Assembly: GCA_035690425.1 (NCBI GenBank)
Contig: DASSKO010000208.1
Coordinates: 1 to 28,662, forward strand
Reading direction: 5' to 3'
DNA length: 28,662 bases
DNA from: DASSKO01 sp035690425
Lineage (GTDB): Bacteria > Actinomycetota > Actinomycetes > Propionibacteriales > Nocardioidaceae
Shown here: positions 22,566 to 28,662 of the stretch, one piece after another
How the letters are laid out: each line of letters starts with the position of its first letter
How positions within the stretch are numbered: the first letter of the stretch is position 1
Position numbers and translations under genes: made by a program
Notes under the pieces: model-generated
What the model was told of the DNA's origin: nothing
Seen by the model: only the letters and a program-made list of their open reading frames with translations
Database searches by the model: none

Positions 22566-22581
22566 CGGCGCGGCCGCGCCG
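22566..22581. repeat. 16-bp perfect GC palindrome just before the ribosome-binding site of the second GAF-ANTAR gene
   Basis: CGGCGCGGCCGCGCCG is fully self-complementary and ends one base before GGAGG (22582-22586). As RNA it would fold into a short stable hairpin next to the ribosome-binding site. It may modulate translation or termination of the gene at 22601. It does not have the six-base loop expected of an ANTAR target. Confidence 0.35.
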
Positions 22582-22600
22582 GGAGGGAACCGGATAGTTG

Positions 22601-23320
22601 ATGGCGACGGCACGGGTACGGCAGATCCTGTCGCAGGTGCTGGACCAGCACCGCGACGGCACCACCCTGCCCGGAGTGCTGTGTGAGCTGTGCGCACGGC
22701 AGCTGTTGGTCACCGGGGTCGGTCTGGCCCTGTTCACCGACGCCGGCCACGAGGGCGTGGTCGCGGCAACGGACCAGACCGCGATGACGCTGGAGGAGCT
22801 GCAGTTCACCAGCGGCGAAGGACCGTGCGTGGACGCCTCCCGTGGCGGGCGGCCGGTGCTGCAGCCGGACCTGGCCACCACCGCACCACGCCGTTGGCCC
22901 GGTTTCGCATCGGGGGCGGCCGAGGCCGGGATCGCGGCGGTGTTCGCGTTCCCGTTGCAGGTCGGCTGGGTCCGAGTCGGGGTGTTGGACCTGTACCGAG
23001 ACACCACCGGCAGTCTCGACGGCGAGGATCTAACGGAGGCGCTGGCGTTCGCCGACGCCGCCCTTGCCCTGCTGCTCGACCTACAGGAGCTGACCCCATC
23101 GGCACAAGACATGCACCCGAACCTGGCCGACCCCGTCGGTCGGCGCCCGGAGATCCACCAGGCCACCGGCATGATTGCCGTGCAGGCCGCCGTCGGGCTC
23201 GCCGAGGCGCTGGTGCTGCTGCGCGCTCGCGCCTTCGGGTCCGGACGCACCGTGGCCGAGATCGCCCGCGAGGTGGTCAACCGCACGCTGCGGTTCGACA
23301 ATGGAGACGAGCAAACATGA
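22601..23320 (+). CDS. GAF-ANTAR domain protein (second of three)
   Basis: A 239-residue predicted antitermination regulator. Residues about 15-165 form a GAF sensor domain (LLVTGVGLALFTDAGHEG, FTSGEGPCVDASRGGRPVL, GIAAVFAFPLQVGWVRVGVLDLY), and residues about 185-235 form an ANTAR domain (IHQATGMIAVQAAVGLAEAL, LLRARAFGSGRTVAEIAREVV). ANTAR proteins bind paired RNA hairpins and block transcription termination; the GAF ligand is unknown. ATG 22601 lies 14 nt after GGAGG, longer than usual, so the TTG at 22598 is an alternative start. The next GAF-ANTAR gene begins 49 bp downstream in the same direction, so the two are probably co-transcribed. Confidence 0.87.
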   Translation: MATARVRQILSQVLDQHRDGTTLPGVLCELCARQLLVTGVGLALFTDAGHEGVVAATDQTAMTLEELQFTSGEGPCVDASRGGRPVLQPDLATTAPRRWPGFASGAAEAGIAAVFAFPLQVGWVRVGVLDLYRDTTGSLDGEDLTEALAFADAALALLLDLQELTPSAQDMHPNLADPVGRRPEIHQATGMIAVQAAVGLAEALVLLRARAFGSGRTVAEIAREVVNRTLRFDNGDEQT

Positions 23321-23369
23321 AGAACAGTGCGGCAGCCCTCCGACGGCGAGCCGGGAAGGACCAGCCACG

Positions 23370-24131
23370 ATGACTACGGACATAGATCGAGAACAGCGCC
23401 TCGCCGCCACGTTCGTCGAGCTCGCCGACACCCTGGTCGCCGAGTTCGACATCATCGACTTCGCCCATACCCTCATCGACCGCAGCGTCGAACTGCTGCA
23501 CGCCGACGCCGCCGGGCTGATGCTGGCCGACCAGCGCGGCGAGCTGCGGGTGCTGGCCTCGACCACCGAGGAGACCCGGCTGCTGGAGCTGTTCCAGCTG
23601 CAGAACGACGAGGGGCCCTGCCTGGACTGTTACACCTTCGGTGAGCCGGTGGTCAACATCGACCTGGCCGAGGCCGAGGACCGGTGGCCCAACTTCTGCG
23701 CCGCGACCACCGACCTCGGGTTCCGGTCCGTGCACGCCCTGCCGCTGCGGCTGCGGGACGAGTTGATCGGCGCGATGAACTTGTTCTGCGCCCACCACTC
23801 CACTCTGTCCGAGCACGACCTCGCCCTCGGGCAGGCACTCGCCGACGTCGCCACCATCGTGCTGCTGCAAGAACGCTTCGTCACCCACCACGAGATCCTC
23901 GCCGAACAACTCCAGGGTGCCCTCAACTCCCGGGTGCTGATCGAGCAGGCCAAAGGCATCTACGCCGAACGAGCCGGCATCACCGTGGACGAGGCGTTCA
24001 CCCGGATACGCACCCACAGCCGCAACACCACCCAACCGCTGAGCGCCGTCGCCACAGGCGTGATCGACGGCAGCATCAGCACCTCCGCACTCACACCAGC
24101 CGACCCAACCGCGGTCCGCTCGAGGCACTAG
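23370..24131 (+). CDS. GAF-ANTAR domain protein (third of three)
   Basis: A 253-residue regulator. Residues about 20-170 are a GAF domain (FDIIDFAHTLIDRSVELL, LFQLQNDEGPCLDCYTFGE, SVHALPLRLRDELIGAMNLF), and residues about 185-240 are an ANTAR domain (NSRVLIEQAKGIYAERAGIT, VDEAFTRIRTHSRNTTQPL). The E-G-P-C loop in the GAF domain is shared by all three neighbours, so they probably arose by duplication or sense related signals. It is of the soluble cytoplasmic type widespread in actinobacteria. ATG 23370 has AAGGA about 9 nt upstream. A hairpin follows 12 nt after the stop, in the gap before the convergent phospholipase D gene. Confidence 0.9.
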   Translation: MTTDIDREQRLAATFVELADTLVAEFDIIDFAHTLIDRSVELLHADAAGLMLADQRGELRVLASTTEETRLLELFQLQNDEGPCLDCYTFGEPVVNIDLAEAEDRWPNFCAATTDLGFRSVHALPLRLRDELIGAMNLFCAHHSTLSEHDLALGQALADVATIVLLQERFVTHHEILAEQLQGALNSRVLIEQAKGIYAERAGITVDEAFTRIRTHSRNTTQPLSAVATGVIDGSISTSALTPADPTAVRSRH

Positions 24132-24142
24132 CCTGGACGGCG

Positions 24143-24170
24143 CCATTTGCACCGGCGCTCCCGCAAATGG
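24143..24170. terminator. Hairpin between convergent ANTAR and phospholipase D genes
   Basis: CCATTTGC (24143-24150) and GCAAATGG (24163-24170) form a perfect 8-bp stem around a 12-nt loop in the 63-bp gap between two converging genes. Position suggests a bidirectional terminator. No T-run is present, and the stem is less GC-rich than the other two. Confidence 0.5.
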
Positions 24171-24194
24171 GCCTCGGTGCCTGGAGCGCTCCGC

Positions 24195-25793
24195 TCACCA
24201 TCGGTGACGGATGATCGCTCGCGGGGAACGGCCGTCAGGGTCGAAGAGCAGCCCTGCGGCGACCGGGGCCCACCACCGCGCGGCCGGCGCGACGGCAGGG
24301 GTGAGATGGGGGCGCAGCCGCCCCGGAGGTCGCGGCCCGGTGCGCCCGGCGGCGTGCCAGACGTCGAGTGCGTGGGCGGCACGGCGGACCATCTCGACAG
24401 CTTGGTCGGGGTCGACGAGATCGTCGTCGGCGCCGTCGGTGCGGTCGAGATGCTCGCGCCACAGCTCAAGCCGCAGATCGCGGGCGAATGTCCGAGCCCG
24501 CTGGGCGCCACCTGCGCGCGAGCCGTTTCGGTCGTCGGGGGTCTGGTCCAGCACAGCAGCAGTGAGCTCGGAGTCGTGAGTCCAGGAGCGCCGGTTGGCG
24601 TTCGCCGAACCAACTGCCGCCCACACATCGTCGATCACGCAGACCTTGGCGTGGACGTAGACCGGCAGTCCCTCGTGGTTCTCCGGGGAGTAGACGTCGA
24701 CCCGGTCCCCACCGGCGGCATAGAGGGTCTGCAGAGCGCGCCGCTGCGCGCGGTCGCTCGCCTGGACCGCCATGCGGCCGTCGCTGTCGGGATGCGTCGG
24801 CACGACCGCGACCATCCGGAGCCGTGGCTGGTCACGCAACGCCCGCGCGAAGACCTCCGCCACGAGCGGGGACCACAGGAACTGGTCCTCGACATAGATC
24901 AGCCGCCGTGCGTTCGCCAGCGCCTTCTGGTAGCCACGGGCCACGCTGCGCTCGCCATGCGGCGCGAACGGGTACGCGATCACCTTGTCGGGGTAGGTGC
25001 GTAGCAGCTGGACCGCGTGCGGGCCGCACTCCGCCGGTGGCGGCAACGCCCGCGGCAACCGCGTCGGGCCGGTGATTCGGCTGCGCACACGGTCACGCAC
25101 CCACAGCCATGGCAGATGCCGCACCGCGGTGGGATCGTCCCAACGCTCCCGGAAGCAGTGTTCGACATCGGTCACCGCCGGACCGTGGATCTCGAGGTGC
25201 GCGTCGTGCCAGGCCGGCGTCGCGCCGTACGCCGCGGCCATCTGCCGGGGCTGCGGGTCGCCGCGATGAGCGGAGTCATCACGCCGGCTGAAGCTCAGGT
25301 CGATCCCGCCCACGAACGCCACATCGGATGCGGGGCGGTCGGGACGACGGATGACCACGAACTTCTGGTGGTGCGATCCACCCTTGCGCACTCGCTGGTC
25401 CACCATCACGTGGCCACCCAGCTGCCGCAGGATCTTCACGAAGTCCTTGTTCTCCCTCGCCTGGCGCTGGACCGTGTCCAGGTGCGAGCGCCACACCAGC
25501 CCGTATACACTGACGCCCGCGCTGGCGGCACGTCCAAGCTCGACGACGGCGGCGGTGCCCGGTCCGTCGAGGCGTTGCGCCGGGTCGCCACGCCACGCCG
25601 CGACGTATACCTGGTCTCCCTCACGGCAGTCGCGCAACTCCTCGAGCAACCGCCTGAAGTAGGTCGCGCCGTGGATCAACGGCCGCACCTGGTTGCCTCG
25701 TGACCAGCCCTCGCCACCGTCGCGTCCCGCATCGATACCGGTGGCGGCGTTGCCCCGCTCGTCGGCCGTCAGCAGCCAGTCGGCGTCAGTCAT
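24195..25793 (-). CDS. Phospholipase D family protein with two HKD motifs
   Basis: A 532-residue phosphatidyltransferase/phosphodiesterase-type protein. The first half has HHQKFVVIRRPD (residues 141-152) followed by DVAFVGGIDL; here the HxK is present, but the aspartate of the strict HxKx4D spacing is displaced by a short insertion. The second half has an intact motif, HAKVCVIDDVW (His381, Lys383, Asp388) with GSANAN at 395-400. No signal peptide is seen, so a cytoplasmic or membrane-face enzyme acting on phospholipid is likely; cardiolipin-synthase-like transfer is possible. ATG 25793 is chosen over the in-frame TTG at 25814. It lies 22 bp downstream of the DMT copy B stop on the same strand, so the pair probably forms an operon. 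Confidence 0.87.
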   Translation of the reverse strand: MTDADWLLTADERGNAATGIDAGRDGGEGWSRGNQVRPLIHGATYFRRLLEELRDCREGDQVYVAAWRGDPAQRLDGPGTAAVVELGRAASAGVSVYGLVWRSHLDTVQRQARENKDFVKILRQLGGHVMVDQRVRKGGSHHQKFVVIRRPDRPASDVAFVGGIDLSFSRRDDSAHRGDPQPRQMAAAYGATPAWHDAHLEIHGPAVTDVEHCFRERWDDPTAVRHLPWLWVRDRVRSRITGPTRLPRALPPPAECGPHAVQLLRTYPDKVIAYPFAPHGERSVARGYQKALANARRLIYVEDQFLWSPLVAEVFARALRDQPRLRMVAVVPTHPDSDGRMAVQASDRAQRRALQTLYAAGGDRVDVYSPENHEGLPVYVHAKVCVIDDVWAAVGSANANRRSWTHDSELTAAVLDQTPDDRNGSRAGGAQRARTFARDLRLELWREHLDRTDGADDDLVDPDQAVEMVRRAAHALDVWHAAGRTGPRPPGRLRPHLTPAVAPAARWWAPVAAGLLFDPDGRSPRAIIRHRW

Positions 25794-25815
25794 CTCACGT
25801 TCCCGGGTCGACAAG

Positions 25816-26733
25816 CTACTGCTCCTTCAGGTGGATCTGCTCGTCGCCGCTGGTCGCCTCCTCGGCCTCGCTTTCCTCGGCATGCAGACGCTGGGTGGCC
25901 GGGGAGGTGTCGAGCACGACGATCCCGATGAACACGACGATCATCGCCGCGGCCGCGATGACACGCGGCACCAGGCCGTCTGCGATGGCCTCGTTGAACA
26001 GTGAGAGGCCGATCGTAATCGCCACGACGGCCTTGCCGGCGTTGATGACCGGCGTGGTGGCCGCGAGCGGACCGGCCTGATAGGCGCTCTGGATCAGCGT
26101 CAGGCCCCCGATGCTGGCGATCACCAGCAGGTAGGTCTGCCATGCCGTGAACAACGCCACGAACCCATCGGGGATGCGCTGAGTCGTTATGGCGAACAGC
26201 GCGGACTGTGTGCCCATCACCGTTGCAGCGGCCACCGCGAACAGCGATGCCCGCACCGTCCCCGACAGCTTGCGCCCGAGCAGCAACGCGACGGCGGTGA
26301 CCACGGATGCCGCGACCAGCAGTGCTATCCAACCGATGAGTGGAGCCGACGTCGGGTCCCCGCCATGGGGGCTCGCGGCGGCGATGGCCACCGCGAGCCC
26401 GCCGCCGACCGCCACTACGCCGCACCAGTTGCGCCAACCGACCTTCATATGGTGCAGCCACGCGGACACCGGGATCGCGAAAACCAGCTCGACGACCAGA
26501 ATCGGCTGCACCAGCGACAGCGGGCCAAAGGCCAGCGCCAGCCCCTGGAAGGCGTAGGCCAAGAACGCAAGGCCGATACCCGCGACCCACAACCGTTGCT
26601 TGACGAGATCGGCGAGCAACCGTGGCGACAGCGACTCGCCCTCGGGTCTGGTGTTGGCCACACGCTGCTGGAGGATGCCCGCCATTGCGAAGCACGCGCC
26701 GGCCACTACGGCGGCGAGGATGGCGATCAACAT
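25816..26733 (-). CDS. DMT/EamA-like membrane transporter (copy B)
   Basis: A 305-residue polytopic membrane protein, the same length as copy A (14658-15575) and matching it along its whole length. Shared blocks include GILQQRVA-TRPEGESLSP, LAYAFQGLALAFGPLSLVQP, GTVRASLFA and LFTAWQTYLLV; even the charged tails share an E-Q-I-x-L-K-E ending. About ten hydrophobic helices are present. NIPA-like DMT membership is likely; the substrate is unknown. ATG 26733 begins MLIAILAAVVAGACF, equivalent to copy A. Here it is paired with phospholipase D rather than with a sugar-nucleotide enzyme, so a lipid-related or ion-transport role is as likely as sugar transport. It is divergent from the phosphatase gene at 26853. 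Confidence 0.82.
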   Translation of the reverse strand: MLIAILAAVVAGACFAMAGILQQRVANTRPEGESLSPRLLADLVKQRLWVAGIGLAFLAYAFQGLALAFGPLSLVQPILVVELVFAIPVSAWLHHMKVGWRNWCGVVAVGGGLAVAIAAASPHGGDPTSAPLIGWIALLVAASVVTAVALLLGRKLSGTVRASLFAVAAATVMGTQSALFAITTQRIPDGFVALFTAWQTYLLVIASIGGLTLIQSAYQAGPLAATTPVINAGKAVVAITIGLSLFNEAIADGLVPRVIAAAAMIVVFIGIVVLDTSPATQRLHAEESEAEEATSGDEQIHLKEQ

Positions 26734-26852
26734 GTCCGTCCAATCGGTTGTGCAGCCACGGGGGGGTATTACCCACCCCAGCGGGATTCATTGCCGGGCA
26801 GATCAACGAGTCGGTGTGTGCGGGCCGCGGCCACAGCGGGTATAGGAGCGGA

Positions 26853-28265
26853 ATGACCGAGACTCACTTTGAGCCGTTCCTACATCTGGTCGACGTGACT
26901 CACGACCGGGCGCTGATCGCCTGGGGAGGCTTCTACTTCCAGCGCGCCGACGCCGAACACCAATGGCGGGTGGTCGACGACGAGCAGCTGAGCCAGCTCG
27001 ACCAGGGCCGGACCGGGAGCATCGGCGCGTCGTCCGAGCCGTACGGCGAAGCGGCGGTCGAGGCCTACGACGAGACAGGGGCGCTAGCCGCACATGCGGC
27101 GACCCGCCAGGTCAACCACGTGTGGCTGGAGGGCCTGGCTCCAGACACCACCTACACCTACCAAGTCGTCGTCGACGGCCAGCCGTGGGCCGACGGGGAG
27201 CGCTGGGACTGGGGTCCCGGCGCTCGGGGCGGGCTCGACTTGGGGCCGCGCGGACGGTCCTACCGCCGCCGGTTCCGCACCCATCCCTCCCCCGATGTGT
27301 CCGTCCCACTGCGGTTCAGTGTGCTCGGCGACTTCGGCGTGGGCGTGATCGCCGACGCCGAGCCCGGTCGTCGGCAGCGACGGGTCGCGGCGGCACTGGA
27401 CCGACTGGTCACCGAGCACGGTGTGCGGCTGGTGCTCACTGTCGGCGACAACGTCTACAAGGGTGAGCCGGGCAGGGTCGAGCAGGAGAGCGGGAACGAC
27501 GACGACGACTGGTACTCCAAGTTCTATGCCCCGTACCGCTATCTGCTCGGGGAAATCCCGGTCTATCCGGCGGTCGGTAACCATGACACCGGTGAGACCG
27601 AGACCAGCGACGAACCCGACCAGATCGCGGACATCTTCCACACCCGGACGCGGTTCGACCGCACCGATGTCGACGGCCGAGCGGCGATCTCGGTCGGGCT
27701 GAACTACCGGTTCGGCTATGGCGCGGACGTCGAGTTCACCAGCATCGACACCACGGAGACACCGGGCGGCCTGCGTGGGAACTACTACTTCCAGTACGCC
27801 GAGCACAGCGAGTTCCTCGACCATGCGTTCCCGCAGGCAGCGGGCCCGCGGTGGCGGATCCCGTTCTGTCACCACCCCGCCTACTGTGCCGGCCCCAAGG
27901 TGGAGAACAACGCCGCGGTGCTCGACCGGCTGGTGCCGCTGTTTCAGCGCGCGGGAGTGCGGGTGGCGTTCGCCGGCCACGAGCACAACTTCCAGATCTC
28001 CCAGGTGGACGGCATCGCCTATGTGACCACCGGAGCAGGGGGCAAGGTGCGGGAGCAACCTCCGACCGAGTTCGCCGCAGCTGGCACGCAAGCGTGGGGT
28101 ATGCAGGCCCACTGCCTCCTCGTCGACGTCACCCGCGACCGGATGGCGATCACGCCGGTTGCCGCTCTCGGTGCCGATGGCGAGCTGGAGCTGATGAGCG
28201 CGCTCGGGCCGGACGACACGCTCCTGCGCCCACCGTTCGAAGTCAGCGCAGATGAGAGGGTGTAG
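26853..28265 (+). CDS. Purple-acid-phosphatase-like metallophosphoesterase
   Basis: A 470-residue protein. Residues 1-145 form a beta-rich N-terminal domain like the fibronectin-type region of purple acid phosphatases (WLEGLAPDTTYTYQVVVDG). The catalytic domain carries the five metallophosphoesterase blocks in order: GDFG (159-162), GDNVY (198-202), GNHDTG (242-247), CHHP (339-342) and GHEHN (375-379). These residues bind a dinuclear metal centre and hydrolyse phosphomonoesters or diesters. No signal peptide is seen at the chosen ATG, which is unusual for purple acid phosphatases, so the protein may be cytoplasmic. ATG 26853 has GGAG 6 nt upstream. The next gene starts 2 bp after its stop. 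Confidence 0.88.
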   Translation: MTETHFEPFLHLVDVTHDRALIAWGGFYFQRADAEHQWRVVDDEQLSQLDQGRTGSIGASSEPYGEAAVEAYDETGALAAHAATRQVNHVWLEGLAPDTTYTYQVVVDGQPWADGERWDWGPGARGGLDLGPRGRSYRRRFRTHPSPDVSVPLRFSVLGDFGVGVIADAEPGRRQRRVAAALDRLVTEHGVRLVLTVGDNVYKGEPGRVEQESGNDDDDWYSKFYAPYRYLLGEIPVYPAVGNHDTGETETSDEPDQIADIFHTRTRFDRTDVDGRAAISVGLNYRFGYGADVEFTSIDTTETPGGLRGNYYFQYAEHSEFLDHAFPQAAGPRWRIPFCHHPAYCAGPKVENNAAVLDRLVPLFQRAGVRVAFAGHEHNFQISQVDGIAYVTTGAGGKVREQPPTEFAAAGTQAWGMQAHCLLVDVTRDRMAITPVAALGADGELELMSALGPDDTLLRPPFEVSADERV

Positions 28266-28267
28266 GG

Positions 28268-28498
28268 ATGAGCATCAGCACCAGCCGGTTCCGACAACTG
28301 ATCAACGACTTTCAGTGGGTGCACCAGGGGATCGGGATCCTCGGGGGCGTGACCTTCTTCGTCGGCAGCATCTTCTTCTTGTGGGAGAGCACAAAGGTCT
28401 ACGGGGTGTGGCTGTTCATCGTCGGCTCGTTCGGGATGCTCGTCGGCAACCTGGGGTCGTTCCTCGTCAAGTATGAACGCCACGAGCTCGACATCTGA
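28268..28498 (+). CDS. YrhK-like small membrane protein
   Basis: A 76-residue protein with a polar N-terminus (RFRQLINDFQWVHQGIG), two hydrophobic helices (ILGGVTFFVGSIFFL and VWLFIVGSFGMLVGNLG) and a basic/acidic tail (KYERHELDI). The W-V-H-x-x-x-G start, the G-x-x-F-x-x-G-S-x-x-F first helix and the short W-x-F-I-x-G-S second helix match YrhK-domain proteins, whose function is unknown. The start lies 2 bp after the phosphatase stop, with a GAGGG stretch just upstream, so it is translated from the same transcript. Both could work at the membrane, but no direct link is visible. Confidence 0.75.
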   Translation: MSISTSRFRQLINDFQWVHQGIGILGGVTFFVGSIFFLWESTKVYGVWLFIVGSFGMLVGNLGSFLVKYERHELDI

Positions 28499-28549
28499 TC
28501 GCCGGTGGGTGATGGTTTCCCGGCATCGTGGCGCCCGTAGGGTTCAACG

Positions 28550-28662
28550 ATGACAGTCGCTCTCGGAACCAGCCTCTCCTTCGCGGCGGTTCCCGCAGTG
28601 ATCGCGCTGGTCGTCGGCGCGTCCATCTTCGTCGCGATCGGCGCGCTCACGCCCGAGCGTGA
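28550..28662 (+). CDS. N-terminal fragment of an unidentified membrane protein
   Basis: The frame opens at ATG 28550 and runs off the right edge after 37 codons. The fragment is almost wholly hydrophobic (FAAVPAVIALVVGASIFVAIGAL), then TPER, which fits a first transmembrane helix. It lies 51 bp after the YrhK-like gene on the same strand. The gap holds a TAGGGT sequence close to the start that could be a -10 box. The fragment is too short to assign a family. Confidence 0.4.
   Translation, partial: MTVALGTSLSFAAVPAVIALVVGASIFVAIGALTPER

Noticed and set aside
1..28662. CRISPR arrays, tRNA or rRNA genes, insertion sequences, integrases, attachment repeats
   Set aside because: I looked for regularly spaced repeats, cloverleaf-type sequences, transposase or recombinase motifs and flanking direct repeats, and saw none.

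Overview
This is chromosomal DNA from a high-GC Gram-positive bacterium (class Actinomycetia). The signs are very GC-rich codon use on both strands, frequent GTG starts, ATGA stop/start overlaps, three GAF-ANTAR regulators in a row, an actinobacterial-type twin-HKD phospholipase D and a DUF2231 membrane protein. I cannot fix the genus. I see no tRNA, rRNA, CRISPR array, insertion sequence or phage gene. Gene density is high, and the longest stretch without a gene is the 267-bp divergent region at 4116-4382.

Layout. 1-1821: end of a DedA-type membrane protein, an aquaporin (-) and a DUF2231 membrane protein (+). 1829-4115 (-): UDP-glucose dehydrogenase followed by a glycosyltransferase. 4383-13602 (+): an eight-gene sugar operon encoding NodU-type carbamoyltransferase, a GT2-GmhB fusion, a GT9 heptosyltransferase-like enzyme, a GT4 glycosyltransferase, GmhA, HldE, an SDR oxidoreductase and a second GT9. 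The first six genes are joined by start/stop overlaps. 13574-15575 (-): UDP-glucuronate decarboxylase-like enzyme and a DMT/EamA-like transporter. 15731-20332: a second type of DMT transporter with a coiled-coil tail, a 32-residue membrane peptide (-), a GT4, an AI-2E-family permease and a lipoprotein. 20429-24131: a TetR regulator with its own promoter and overlapping operators, then three ANTAR-family genes, the first frameshifted. 24195-26733 (-): phospholipase D and a close paralogue of the first DMT transporter. 26853-28662 (+): a purple-acid-phosphatase-like protein, a YrhK-like membrane protein and the start of an unidentified membrane protein.

How the genes fit together. GmhA, the HldE kinase, the GmhB phosphatase domain and the HldE adenylyltransferase make a complete route from sedoheptulose 7-phosphate to ADP-D-glycero-beta-D-manno-heptose. 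Two GT9 enzymes of the heptosyltransferase family are candidate users. The genes on either side supply UDP-glucose to UDP-glucuronate to UDP-xylose. With the GT2, the GT4 and the carbamoyltransferase, the region 1.8-14.6 kb reads as one locus for a heptose-containing, possibly xylosylated and carbamoylated, cell-surface glycan in an organism that should have no LPS. No HldD-type epimerase is visible. This is the best candidate in the window for an undescribed system; the glycan structure is inference.
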